Part shown: piece after piece, positions 35,664 through 44,782 of the stretch | How the letters are laid out: each line of letters starts with the position of its first letter | Position numbering within the stretch: position 1 is the first letter of the stretch | Source of the DNA: Planctomycetota bacterium | GTDB lineage: Bacteria; Planctomycetota; Phycisphaerae; Sedimentisphaerales; Anaerobacaceae | Assembly: GCA_019456145.1 (NCBI GenBank) | Contig: VRUL01000005.1 | Location: 124,001 to 188,000, forward strand | DNA length: 64,000 nucleotides | Direction of reading: 5' to 3' | The notes under the pieces: model-generated | Told to the model about the DNA's origin: nothing | The model's input: the letters and a program-made list of their open reading frames with translations, nothing else | Database searches by the model: none | Position numbers and translations under genes: made by a program

Positions 35664-35707
35664 AATTCGGGACTGCCAACGTTTTTTATGGCTGTCCCTG
35701 AATTTTT
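35664..35707. terminator. bidirectional terminator between kinase gene and nagB
   Basis: AATTC-GGGAC-x-GCC (35664-35677) pairs with GGC-x-GTCCC-x-GAATT (35690-35704): about 13 pairs with one mismatch and one bulge, a 12-base loop, and a T-run at 35703-35707 (and A-run for the opposite strand). It lies exactly between two convergent stop codons. Confidence 0.8.
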
Positions 35708-35728
35708 CGATCTGGTACACTGAATCCT

Positions 35729-36466
35729 TTACGAGAGCAGTGACGCGGCATCGGTGTCCAAAAACATCTTACAGTTTTCATGCCTCTGTAGTATCGAGGC
35801 CGGGCACATGTTTGTCACTTTTCCTTCGAGGGCGTTTCTGACTGCTTCTGCTTTTCTTTTCTCCGGAACCGAGACAATTAAGCACGCGCTTTTCATAATC
35901 TGTCGGATGCTCATAGATATGGCTCGCTGGGGTACCTGCTCTAACGTTTCGAACCATCCTTCGCCCAATTGCTGAGATCTGCATTTTTCGTCCAGCTCGA
36001 CGATAATAAACGCCTCTTCGGTCTCGAAGTCTGCCGGCGGATCATTAAATGCAAGATGACCATTCTCCCCGATCCCTATTAGCGCCACATCGATAGGATG
36101 CTTGGCGATAATAGCGGTTATTCTTTGGCACTCCTGATGGGGATTGTCCGCGTTACCCTTAACGAAATGTACTGCTTTCAAATCCGGCACTTTATCAAGA
36201 AATCGCTCTTTCAGAAACTTCCTGAAACTGGCAGGATGGTCCGCTGCCAGCCCTATATATTCATCCAGGTGAAACATTGTCACTTTTGAAAAGTCGATTC
36301 CGCCTGTCTCGGCCAGGTTCTTGAGTGTCTCGAACTGGCTTGTCCCGGTCGCCAGGATAATATTCGCCTGGCCTTTCTCTTCTATTGCCTGCTTGATAGC
36401 TTCTGCTGCATGTACGGCGGCAGCAGCTCCCATTTGTTGTTTTGTCTTGTAAATCAACTTTTCCAT
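35729..36466 (-). CDS. nagB: glucosamine-6-phosphate deaminase
   Basis: 245 aa. Converts glucosamine-6-P to fructose-6-P and ammonia. [12 protein letters not shown] near 37-48 binds phosphate, FHLDEYIGL holds the catalytic aspartate, and [14 protein letters not shown] holds the catalytic His/Glu loop. The family usually is 240-270 aa, so it is full length. Convergent with the kinase and nagA genes, and probably part of the same catabolic route although on the other strand. Confidence 0.93.
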   Translation of the reverse strand: MEKLIYKTKQQMGAAAAVHAAEAIKQAIEEKGQANIILATGTSQFETLKNLAETGGIDFSKVTMFHLDEYIGLAADHPASFRKFLKERFLDKVPDLKAVHFVKGNADNPHQECQRITAIIAKHPIDVALIGIGENGHLAFNDPPADFETEEAFIIVELDEKCRSQQLGEGWFETLEQVPQRAISMSIRQIMKSACLIVSVPEKRKAEAVRNALEGKVTNMCPASILQRHENCKMFLDTDAASLLS

Positions 36467-36889
36467 TATTTCTTTTTTAGAATTATGTTTGAAGTAATCA
36501 TAGGTTATTTTAGTGACTCTGGCAAAAGATTTTTCTTGCCTTGCAGGCCTTGAATCTTCTATAACATTTCGCAGAGTGGAATTAAGTACCTTTATTTACC
36601 TGGTTTCTAAAATGCTGTTGAGCTATTTAGTGAGGTATTTGGGACAGAGATACGGGAAAATCGCAAAATATTTTGAATAAATCGGTGCTTCACTATGTAT
36701 ATTAATTTAAGAACAGAGATATATAAACGGCGATTAAATCTTTTTGATTTGATATTGTGTTTGTTGACTGGTTTATTTTGTGCGGTTAAGGATGTCGATT
36801 TTCAGCAGGAATTGAACATTGCCATCCTCTAATAGGGATATGGGCGAAAATAAAACGCAGAATTTCAATAAGTAATGAAGGGATACTAA
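36467..36889. other. divergent AT-rich intergenic region (423 bp)
   Basis: Lies between nagB (minus) and the NfeD gene (plus), so it must hold promoters for both. AT-rich throughout. A TTGACT at about 36765 on the plus strand has no convincing -10 partner. I see no repeat, RNA gene or conserved operator here. Confidence 0.5.
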
Positions 36890-37348
36890 ATGGACACACT
36901 TAAAGATTTCCTGAAACCCGAACTAATATGGTTCCTGGTAGGGCTAACCCTGCTTATTTTGGAGTTTATAATGCCGGGATTAATAGTAGCTTTTTTTGGG
37001 GTCGGGGCTTGGATAGTAGCGATAATTTGTCTTTTTATAGATATTTCTTTGAATACCCAATTGCTGATATTCATAGTTTCTTCGGTTCTCTCGTTACTGC
37101 TTTTGCGGAAGTGGCTCAAAGGAATATTTATGGGGCACATTGCGTCAAAGCAGAACATGAGGGAGAATCTTGAGGAGTTTATTGGTCACAGGGCAGTCGT
37201 AAAAGAGCGGATTGTGCCGAACGGTCGCGGCAAGGTGGAGTTTCACGGGACAGACTGGCAAGCTGAGGCGGATGAAGAAATCGCGGAGGGAACTGCTGTT
37301 GAGATTATTGGAAAGGACAATATAACCCTTAAAGTAAAAGTTTTGTAA
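36890..37348 (+). CDS. NfeD-like membrane protein
   Basis: 152 aa. Three to four hydrophobic helices (about 12-90) followed by an OB-fold NfeD domain (about 95-152: GHRAVVKERIVPNGRGKVEFHGTDW). Short NfeD type without the ClpP-like protease domain. Always partnered with SPFH proteins, as here (16-base gap to the next gene), and thought to help membrane microdomain organisation and quality control. Confidence 0.9.
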   Translation: MDTLKDFLKPELIWFLVGLTLLILEFIMPGLIVAFFGVGAWIVAIICLFIDISLNTQLLIFIVSSVLSLLLLRKWLKGIFMGHIASKQNMRENLEEFIGHRAVVKERIVPNGRGKVEFHGTDWQAEADEEIAEGTAVEIIGKDNITLKVKVL

Positions 37349-37364
37349 AGGAAAGGAGTTAATT

Positions 37365-38312
37365 ATGTTAGCATTAGGCTCAGGATCCGTATTAACGATT
37401 ATTCTTGTCGGCGTACTACTTTTTGCGTTAATCATATTTTTCAAGACAATACGAATCGTTCCCCAGAAAAAGGCGTATATCGTTGAGCGTCTTGGAAAGT
37501 ATTACACTACACTCGAAGCGGGATTTCACATCCTCGTTCCGTTTATTGACAGGGTTGCATACAAACACACCATGAAAGAACAGGCGGTGGATGTCCCTCC
37601 TCAGGACTGTATCACGAGAGATAATATCATGGTCGAAGTTGACGGTATCCTGTATATGCAGGTTATTGACCCTAAGAGGGCGTCTTATGGAATAAGGGAC
37701 TACGCGTTTGCATCTATACAATTAGCTCAAACGACAATGAGAAGCGTTATGGGCAAGCTCGAACTTGATAAGACTTTTGAGGAAAGAGATAGCATAAACG
37801 GTGAGATTGTCGCCGCCGTGGATAAGGCCTCCGACCCCTGGGGCGTTAAGGTAACGCGATACGAGGTTAAAAACATTGTTCCGCCTAAGAGCATCAAAGA
37901 CGCGATGGAAAAGCACATGCGTGCTGAACGGGAGAAGCGGGCGACGATTGCCGAATCCGAAGGTGACAGAGAGGCAAAAATTAACAGGGCCGAGGGTGAA
38001 AAGCGAGAGATGATTGCCAGGTCGGAAGGCGAAAAACAGAAGCGGATTAACGAGGCCGAAGGTCGGGCCGTGGAAATTCAGAGAGTTGCTGAAGCTACAG
38101 CTAAAGGTATCAGGGAAATTGCTTCTGCGATAAACGAAAAAGGCGGTATTAATGCTGTGAATCTGCGTATTGCGGAGCAGTATTTGAACGAATTCGGTAA
38201 GCTTGCAAAGACAAATAATTCTATCATAATACCTTCCAACCTTTCCGATATAGCGGGTATGATTAAGGCGGCAGCTTCGGTAATTAAGGACCAAACGGAA
38301 GTTGGAGGCTAA
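37365..38312 (+). CDS. SPFH/stomatin-like protein (QmcA/paraslipin type)
   Basis: 315 aa. N-terminal hydrophobic anchor (about 8-28), then SPFH/PHB domain (IVPQKKAYIVERLGKYYTTLEAG, DCITRDNIMVEVDGILYMQV), a charged helical coiled-coil (about 180-240, KRATIAESEGDREAKINRAEG) and a hydrophobic tail. Predicted membrane-bound oligomeric scaffold. AAAGGAGT precedes the ATG. Paired with NfeD upstream. Confidence 0.92.
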   Translation: MLALGSGSVLTIILVGVLLFALIIFFKTIRIVPQKKAYIVERLGKYYTTLEAGFHILVPFIDRVAYKHTMKEQAVDVPPQDCITRDNIMVEVDGILYMQVIDPKRASYGIRDYAFASIQLAQTTMRSVMGKLELDKTFEERDSINGEIVAAVDKASDPWGVKVTRYEVKNIVPPKSIKDAMEKHMRAEREKRATIAESEGDREAKINRAEGEKREMIARSEGEKQKRINEAEGRAVEIQRVAEATAKGIREIASAINEKGGINAVNLRIAEQYLNEFGKLAKTNNSIIIPSNLSDIAGMIKAAASVIKDQTEVGG

Positions 38313-38365
38313 ACTGAATAGATTTATTGCAATAAAACAGCCTTGCATGTGTCACCATTAGTTGA

Positions 38366-38450
38366 TAAGCTTTATCGCTAAGTGTGTAACGGTAAAACTG
38401 ATATTGTACTCAAGCAAAATGGAGGTGGACTATGACGAATATATATAGAT
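38366..38450 (+). repeat. direct repeat, upstream copy (leader plus gene start)
   Basis: The 66 bases before ATG 38432 and the first codons match, without gaps, the 66 bases before ATG 40160 (starting TAAGCTTTATCG, then CTCAAGCAAAATGGAGGTG and ACTATGACGAAT). The relation continues at protein level for about 50 residues (signal peptide, then x-EPST-x-L-x-TL). This marks a duplicated leader and gene start. Confidence 0.85.
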
Positions 38451-40096
38451 TTGTTGTATCGGTGACCATCCTGTTCTGCTGGCATCCAGCTTTAGCATTG
38501 GACAGGAAGTCCATTTACGAGCCGTCTACCATTCTATCTACACTCGTTCAGAGGCACTCACCATTGATATTATTGACGGCTGATGCGATTGCTGCTGAAC
38601 ACCACTTGGGTGTGGCTTCTGTGAGTAAGGATAGAAGAGTTTTGGAAGTTGTGCCTGGTGAAGAAAACGAAGAACAGAAGGAGAAACGAGACATTCGAAC
38701 CGACGGCCTCAAAGGTCGACGCAAGTACAAGCTCTACCGTTCATCCGGCGAGTACCTTGGTCATAAGTGGCACATCGATGAGAGCCACCTGATGTGGTGG
38801 GATGGGAAGCCCTACGTGCCCTTTGGCGGCTTCGGCATCACGCCGGGCAATGAGTTAGGGCTGAACACGTACAACCTCTGGATTGACTTCGACTCTTTTA
38901 TTGAAAGGCCCGGCTACACTCGCAAGCAGCACCGAGCGGAAATAGCGCAGAAGCTAAACGCCATCACAAAGGCCGGCGGCACCTGCATCGTTCAGTTTTC
39001 AATGGCCTTGCCACACATACCTGAAGGCCCAAAACCGGGCATGCGCTGGCGAGAGCCCGAAAGCGGCATTGATGGCTCGTGTCTGGCGGACCCGGAAGTC
39101 AAGAGCCAGATCTTCAAGGTCTGGGAATATTACGCGCCTGCTGTGCGCAAGGAATGTGTGCGAGCCATAGTGCTCTGGAATGAAATCAATGTCTGGCGCT
39201 GGCCGGGGCGTATGTCGGTGGAAAAATACGGCCAAGTTCTGGGCGAGTACGCCCGCGAGGTCAAGCGGATGGTTGGAGACCTACCGGTCTGCTTCAAAAT
39301 CGCCGGAACGTGGAACGCGGCGGCGGTCATAGCCGGAGCGGCTGCGGCCGACGGATTAGGCTTTGACGTGTGGTTCACAAAGCCGGATGACGCCGGCGCC
39401 CGTCGGGAAATGGAACGCGCGCTGTGGATGTTAGAGTCACGCCAAAAAAAGACAAGCTGGTTCTTCATCGCCGAGGGCGGGCGGGGAATCGCCGAGGGCG
39501 GAACGGATGATGCGCCGGCTGTGGAGAATTACTGGGACCGCTGGCCGCCGTTTAGGTCCAAGAAAGAAGCGCGAGGCATCCTGCGAGCGTATGCACAGTC
39601 TGGTGCTAAGGGCTTCATTTACAACGGCCCAACCTCGGAACCAGGGAGCAAATACCGCGGCAGTTACCATTGGCTTGGAGAGTTGAAGCCGGAGATCACA
39701 ACCCTGATGGTGGAGACGAGGCGTCCGCCTCCGGAGGCACGTTGGGCAATGACGGCAGAGAGAGCAGTCACCGCCGCCCGTGCTGACGAGCGGGTGCAGG
39801 AATTGCTGCGAGGTCTTGATGACGTGCGGTCGGAGGCAGAGTTTGCAGAACGGTGGCAGGTGTGGCTGGTGCATTTCTTTACAGGCGAACGTCGGGTTGG
39901 CTTCGCCTCGGTGAGTAAGGATGGGAATGTGCTGGAAGTGGACGCTGCGGAAGAAAGCGAAAAAGACAGTGACGACCGGAACGAAGAGGATGACGGAATG
40001 GTAAGGAGATTAGCAGCACCTGGCCGGCATCTCCGTTTTCACGGGGACAAGTTTACCCCTGCGAAAGCAGGGGCCGGCGTTATGAAAGGCAGGTAA
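38432..40096 (+). CDS. GH-A-like putative glycosidase with chimeric ends
   Basis: 554 aa. Signal peptide and the first 50 residues are homologous to those of the next gene. A TIM-barrel-like core (about 95-430) has VLWNEINVW near residue 250 (acid/base Glu after Asn, clan GH-A) and FFIAEGGRG near 347 (candidate nucleophile). The core is bracketed by two related segments: GVASVSKDRRVLEVVPGEE (N side) and GFASVSKDGNVLEVDAAEE (C side). The last 30 residues are encoded partly by a palindromic repeat (40056-40073) and look non-native. Secreted; the polysaccharide substrate is unknown. Probably assembled by insertion into a duplicated leader. Confidence 0.7.
   Translation: MTNIYRFVVSVTILFCWHPALALDRKSIYEPSTILSTLVQRHSPLILLTADAIAAEHHLGVASVSKDRRVLEVVPGEENEEQKEKRDIRTDGLKGRRKYKLYRSSGEYLGHKWHIDESHLMWWDGKPYVPFGGFGITPGNELGLNTYNLWIDFDSFIERPGYTRKQHRAEIAQKLNAITKAGGTCIVQFSMALPHIPEGPKPGMRWREPESGIDGSCLADPEVKSQIFKVWEYYAPAVRKECVRAIVLWNEINVWRWPGRMSVEKYGQVLGEYAREVKRMVGDLPVCFKIAGTWNAAAVIAGAAAADGLGFDVWFTKPDDAGARREMERALWMLESRQKKTSWFFIAEGGRGIAEGGTDDAPAVENYWDRWPPFRSKKEARGILRAYAQSGAKGFIYNGPTSEPGSKYRGSYHWLGELKPEITTLMVETRRPPPEARWAMTAERAVTAARADERVQELLRGLDDVRSEAEFAERWQVWLVHFFTGERRVGFASVSKDGNVLEVDAAEESEKDSDDRNEEDDGMVRRLAAPGRHLRFHGDKFTPAKAGAGVMKGR
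40056..40073. repeat. perfect palindromic hairpin CCCCTGC-GAAA-GCAGGGG
   Basis: Seven-pair stem with a GAAA tetraloop, inside the end of the GH-A-like gene. Hairpins of this C-rich/GAAA/G-rich form are a widespread class of small dispersed bacterial palindromes. It encodes the last residues TPAKAGAG of the protein. Confidence 0.7.
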
Positions 40097-40178
40097 GCTT
40101 TATCGTTAGGTGGATAGCAGTAAAACTGAAATTGTGCTCAAGCAAAATGGAGGTGGACTATGACGAATAAGTGTAAGC
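40094..40178 (+). repeat. direct repeat, downstream copy
   Basis: Partner of 38366-38450, 1728 bp away. Includes the same SD (AATGGAGGTGG) and ATG context. The repeat begins at the stop codon of the GH-A-like gene, so that gene lies exactly between two copies. Confidence 0.85.
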
Positions 40179-43132
40179 TTATCGTATCTGTGATTATCCT
40201 GGTATGTTGTCATCATTCTTTGGCGGCGGATGATGAATTTAATGTTGAGCCTTCAACGGTGCTCAAGACACTTGATAAGGGACATCCTCGATTGATGTTG
40301 AAGGACAAAGACCTGGAAGCTCTGAAAAAACAGTATGCAAAAGACAAAGTTCTGCAGAAGTGTTTGCGGGATGTTATTAAGCAGGCCGATGTTTATCTTG
40401 ATAGGCCGGTGCTTAGGTATAAGAAGATTGGGCCGAGGCTTCTTTCTGTCAGCAGGGCGTGTGTCAACCGGATTTACCATCTTGGCTTGGCTTATAGGTG
40501 GACGGGCAAAGAGAAATATGCCAAAAAGGCGGCGGAAAATCTACTGGCGGTCTGTGCGTTCAAGGACTGGAATCCATCTCACTTCCTCGACACCGCCGAA
40601 ATGTCACATGCCGTCGGCATCGGATATGACTGGCTGTATTCGTATCTCGATGCCCCAACACGCAAGAAGATTAAGGCCGGCTTAATCAAGAACGGTCTTG
40701 AAGAGGGGCTTATCGCATACAAGAAAAGATGGTGGGCCCAAAGCGAACATAACTGGAACCAGGTCTGCAATGGAGGGCTGATAGTCGGAGCTTTGGCTGT
40801 TGCCGAATCCGATCCCCGGTATGCCGAGCAGATTATCCCCGCTGCGGTTCGCTCATTGCCCCGTGCTCTAAAGACTTACGCCCCCGACGGTGCCTGGGGT
40901 GAAGGGCCTGGTTACTGGCACTATGCCAGCCGATATACTGCCTACGGCCTGACAGCTTTGGAAACGGCACTCGGCGAGGACTTTGGGCTCTTGAGTATCA
41001 AAGGAATGGCCGAAGCGGCAAATTTCCCGATATATATGACCGGCCCGACTGGGTTGTACCTGAACCTGGCCGACAGTGGAGAAAGGAATTCGAGAAAGAC
41101 CTTGCCCTGTTTGTTCTGGTTCGCCCGCGCTTACAATAATCCCCTGTTTTCAGAGGCCGAGCACGCTGAGCTTGCCAAGCGCAGCGCCAGTCCACAGCAT
41201 GTGATTTGGTACATGCCTCGTTCAGCTAAAAAGCCCGCACCGAAAGACCTCGACCGTTATTTCCGCGGACCCGTCGAAGCGGCCGTGTTCCGAAGCGCCT
41301 GGGATGATTCCGATGCGTTATTTGTTGGTGTCAAGGCCGGTTACAACCAGGTCAATCACGGCCATCTGGACCTGGGCAATTTCGAGCTGGATGCTCTGGG
41401 AGTGCGATGGGCACGCGACCTCGGCTCGGACAACTACAATATGCCTGGCTATTGGGACAAAAAAAAAGGTGGCAAGCGGTGGTCCTATTATCGTTTGAAT
41501 TCGTTTAGTCATAACATTCCTCTTTTAGGCGGCCAGGGCCAGGACGCTTTAGCTAAGTCTAAGTTTATCAAGTTCGAAACAAAGGAGTCGTCTGGTTTTG
41601 TTCTTATTGATTTGTCAGAGGCTTACAATAAGTTCGCGAACAAAACAACTCGCGGCGTTGCGATGGTGCAGGACCGCCGGGCCGTCCTGGTGCAGGATGA
41701 ATTTGAGATTCAAAAGCCCTGTGAAGTAGCCTGGGGTATGACGACCGACGCGAAAATTGCTGTCAGAAAAGACGGTAGTGCGGCACTCAGTCTCAAAGGT
41801 AAAAAGTTGATTGCCCGGATATTGTCTCCTGCCGGTGCGGAATTTGTAGTTGAGTCAGCCGAGCAAAAGCCGCCCCAGAAAACTAATAAAGGAGTAAAAC
41901 GACTTATGCTCCGATTGCCCCAGGCCAAAGGCAATGTACAAATTGCTGTTCTGTTCTCGCCGGTCGGGAGTGATGGCAATGTTGTTAAGAGAGTTCGGGT
42001 AAAGCCGTTGTCAGAGTGGGGCAAGGAACCTCAGCTTTGTCAGGGGAACTATCATAGTGAGGAGGCTGCCAAGGAGCAGCTTGCCAGGTTTGCCCGAAGC
42101 TACTCGAATTTGGCTGAGTGGAAAGAGCGGGCCAAAAGAATTCGTGAGGGCATCCTTCGCGGAGTTGAGCTTTTGCCTTTACCCAGGAAGGGTGCTTTGA
42201 AACCTATCATTCACAGTAAACGCAAGTTCGATGGCTACACCGTTGAAAACGTCGCGTTTGAAAGTTTGCCCGGCGTTTTTGTTACGGGTAGTTTGTACCG
42301 CCCAGGCAAGGGCAAAGGGCCTTTTGCCGCAGTGCTTTGCCCACATGGTCATGCGAGAAGTCCGGATAACTACGGGCGGTTTCGAACTAACCACCAGAAG
42401 CGATGTGCAACTCTGGCCCGTATGGGTGCAATTGTTTTCTCCTACGATATGGTGGGGTGGGGGGACTGGAAAGAGGATGGATGGAAGCACAGCCGGCCGA
42501 AAGTACTTAAATTGCAGACCTGGAACAGCATCCGGGCCGTGGATTTTCTACTTTCGCTCAAGGAGGTAGATTTCAAACGAATAGCTGTGACCGGTGCCTC
42601 CGGCGGCGGGACTCAATCGTTTCTTTTAACCGCGTTGGATGACCGCATCGCCGTTTCGGTTCCCACTGTAATGGTCTCAGCCCACTTCTTCGGCGGATGC
42701 AATTGCGAAAGCGGGATGCCTATCCACAAAAGCGATACTCACGAGACCAACAATACTGATATCGCCGCTCTTGCTGCACCTCGGCCGCAGCTCCTTATCT
42801 CCGACGGCAAGGATTGGACCAAGAATACCCCGGATGTTGAGTTTCCTTATATTCGCGATGTTTATAAACTTTTTGGGGCAGAGGAAAAGATAGAGAATGT
42901 GCATCTTCCCGAAGAGGGGCATGATTATGGACTTTCAAAACGGCTCGGTGCCTATAAGTTCCTTGCCAAACACTTGGGGCTTTCGCTCGATACAGTGACG
43001 AAGCCGGACGGTAATATTGATGAAAGTTTCGTCATAATCGAGAAGAAAGAGGACCTTTACGTTTTCAACTCGCAGCACCCCAGGCCTGCGCATGCCGTAA
43101 GCGGCGATGCAGCGAAACTGCCGTGGGATTAG
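40160..43132 (+). CDS. heparinase II/III-like lyase fused to an esterase
   Basis: 990 aa, secreted (signal peptide residues 1-22). Residues about 40-360 are the alpha-toroid of heparinase II/III/alginate-lyase type proteins (PRLMLKDKDLEALKKQ, SHAVGIGYDWLY, SEHNWNQVCNGG, YAPDGAWGEGPGYWHY). About 370-620 is the beta-sandwich with FRSAWDDSDALFVGVKAGYNQVNHGHLDLGNF, where His is the usual catalytic/metal residue. About 640-970 is an alpha/beta-hydrolase: GASGGG near 815, SDGKDW near 880 and EEGHDYG near 919 as a plausible Ser-Asp-His triad, resembling acetyl-xylan/glucuronoyl esterases. The fusion would remove an ester and cleave a uronate-containing chain. Both halves look intact. Confidence 0.85.
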   Translation: MTNKCKLIVSVIILVCCHHSLAADDEFNVEPSTVLKTLDKGHPRLMLKDKDLEALKKQYAKDKVLQKCLRDVIKQADVYLDRPVLRYKKIGPRLLSVSRACVNRIYHLGLAYRWTGKEKYAKKAAENLLAVCAFKDWNPSHFLDTAEMSHAVGIGYDWLYSYLDAPTRKKIKAGLIKNGLEEGLIAYKKRWWAQSEHNWNQVCNGGLIVGALAVAESDPRYAEQIIPAAVRSLPRALKTYAPDGAWGEGPGYWHYASRYTAYGLTALETALGEDFGLLSIKGMAEAANFPIYMTGPTGLYLNLADSGERNSRKTLPCLFWFARAYNNPLFSEAEHAELAKRSASPQHVIWYMPRSAKKPAPKDLDRYFRGPVEAAVFRSAWDDSDALFVGVKAGYNQVNHGHLDLGNFELDALGVRWARDLGSDNYNMPGYWDKKKGGKRWSYYRLNSFSHNIPLLGGQGQDALAKSKFIKFETKESSGFVLIDLSEAYNKFANKTTRGVAMVQDRRAVLVQDEFEIQKPCEVAWGMTTDAKIAVRKDGSAALSLKGKKLIARILSPAGAEFVVESAEQKPPQKTNKGVKRLMLRLPQAKGNVQIAVLFSPVGSDGNVVKRVRVKPLSEWGKEPQLCQGNYHSEEAAKEQLARFARSYSNLAEWKERAKRIREGILRGVELLPLPRKGALKPIIHSKRKFDGYTVENVAFESLPGVFVTGSLYRPGKGKGPFAAVLCPHGHARSPDNYGRFRTNHQKRCATLARMGAIVFSYDMVGWGDWKEDGWKHSRPKVLKLQTWNSIRAVDFLLSLKEVDFKRIAVTGASGGGTQSFLLTALDDRIAVSVPTVMVSAHFFGGCNCESGMPIHKSDTHETNNTDIAALAAPRPQLLISDGKDWTKNTPDVEFPYIRDVYKLFGAEEKIENVHLPEEGHDYGLSKRLGAYKFLAKHLGLSLDTVTKPDGNIDESFVIIEKKEDLYVFNSQHPRPAHAVSGDAAKLPWD

Positions 43133-43162
43133 TTCATAATTTATTTTGAAAGAGTAAGCAAA

Positions 43163-44716
43163 GTGAAAAAGACCATTGTGATATTTTTAGCCTGTATAGT
43201 TACTATTGTGCTTTCAGTCACAGCAGCAGAACCTCGGAGCAAATCGGAAAAAGGTTCTGTAAGGCCGGTACTGGTGGTGTACAAAACCATCGGCGAAGTC
43301 GAATTGAAACTGCATATATTTAAGCCGCCTCAGCGGGACGCCAAAAAATTGTCGCCTGCGATAGTGTTCTTTTTCGGCGGCGGTTGGGTTGGTGGGACTC
43401 CGAAACAGTTTTACCACCAGTGCGAACACTTTGCCTCGCGGGGAATGGTAGCTATTTCTGCAGAATATCGTGTCAAAAACAGACATGGGACGACACCCTT
43501 CGAATGTGTTGCCGATGGCAAGTCTGCCATTCGCTGGGTCAGGGCCAACGCGGCCCGGCTTGGCGTTAACCCGAACAAAATCGTTGCGGGTGGTGGGTCG
43601 GCGGGCGGCCATGTGGCGGCGTGTACAGGCGTGATTGAGGGACTCGATGAAAAACATGAAGATCTGAAGATCAGTTCTAAGCCAAATGCATTAATGCTGT
43701 TCAACCCGGCTGTGGACTTGGTGGGATTTTCAAGAAAAAAGCGTTCGGACAGAGGATTAGGGAATCGTGTCAAGGAAATATCTCCCTTACAGCACGTGAA
43801 AAAAGGTGTTCCTCCGTGCATTATTTTTCACGGAACTGCGGACCGGACGGTCCCTTTCAAGAGTGTTGAACGTTTCAGCGCAGCGATGAAAAAGTCCGGC
43901 AATGTCTGTCGGCTTGTGCTGTTCGAAGGAAAGGGGCACGGCTTTTTTAATTATGGCAGGGACAAAGATAACAGCTCATTTAACCAGACCATCCGGGCGG
44001 CAGATAGGTTCCTTACTTCCTTGGATTATTTCAAAGACATCTCGAAACCAAAGCAGCCCGCCAGAAAACAAAGGCGTGTAAATCCCGTTTTTGCGCCCAT
44101 AAAGGACACACCGGGCCTGCCGCGTGTCCTGTTGATTGGCGATTCTATTTCGATTGGTTATACACTTCCTGTGCGCAAACTGCTTGCCGACAAGGTCAAT
44201 GCCCATCGGGTACCCACCAATGCCAGACATACCGGTATAGGCCTGGAAAACATCCACAAATGGCTCGGCGAGGGCAAATGGGATGTAATACACTTCAATT
44301 GGGGACTGCACGATCTTTGCTACCGAAGTCGCAATGCAAAAACTACCCGTCGAAATGACAAGGTGAATGGCTCTTTGGATTTGACATTCGCCGAGTATCA
44401 ACAGAATCTGCGCAAACTTGTTAAGGTACTCAAGATGACCGATGCGAAGCTTATCTGGGCCAGCACAACGCCCGTTCCCGATGGTGAGTCTGGCCGTATC
44501 AAGGGTGACGAAATAAGGTATAATAAAGCTGCCGAGAAAATTATGAAAGAAAACGGCGTGACGATTAACGACCTTTATGCTCGTGCCTTGCCGAAGCTCA
44601 GCCGGATCCAACTTCCAAATGGCAACGTCCACTTTACCGCCCAGGGCTCTAACTATCTGGCTGAACATGTGGCTGCGAGCATTCTCAAAGCACTTGGTAA
44701 ATCACGTAAAAGGTAG
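43163..44716 (+). CDS. secreted bifunctional esterase: alpha/beta-hydrolase plus SGNH hydrolase
   Basis: 517 aa from GTG 43163. Signal peptide, then an HSL/BD-FAE-type alpha/beta-hydrolase (about 35-290) with oxyanion FFFGGGWVGG, nucleophile elbow GGGSAGGH (Ser about 146) and FEGKGHGFF (His). A second domain (about 310-515) is SGNH/GDSL: VLLIGDSIS (Ser about 328), the block around HFNWGLHDL, and NVHFTAQGS (His about 490). Both are families that deacetylate polysaccharides. It follows the lyase-esterase gene by 30 bases, so it probably shares its substrate. Confidence 0.85.
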   Translation: MKKTIVIFLACIVTIVLSVTAAEPRSKSEKGSVRPVLVVYKTIGEVELKLHIFKPPQRDAKKLSPAIVFFFGGGWVGGTPKQFYHQCEHFASRGMVAISAEYRVKNRHGTTPFECVADGKSAIRWVRANAARLGVNPNKIVAGGGSAGGHVAACTGVIEGLDEKHEDLKISSKPNALMLFNPAVDLVGFSRKKRSDRGLGNRVKEISPLQHVKKGVPPCIIFHGTADRTVPFKSVERFSAAMKKSGNVCRLVLFEGKGHGFFNYGRDKDNSSFNQTIRAADRFLTSLDYFKDISKPKQPARKQRRVNPVFAPIKDTPGLPRVLLIGDSISIGYTLPVRKLLADKVNAHRVPTNARHTGIGLENIHKWLGEGKWDVIHFNWGLHDLCYRSRNAKTTRRNDKVNGSLDLTFAEYQQNLRKLVKVLKMTDAKLIWASTTPVPDGESGRIKGDEIRYNKAAEKIMKENGVTINDLYARALPKLSRIQLPNGNVHFTAQGSNYLAEHVAASILKALGKSRKR

Positions 44717-44782
44717 CTTCAATAAGCAGTATAATATTGGCAATACAAGGCGTGCTCAGGCGGGTAGCTTTTGAACCAGTGG

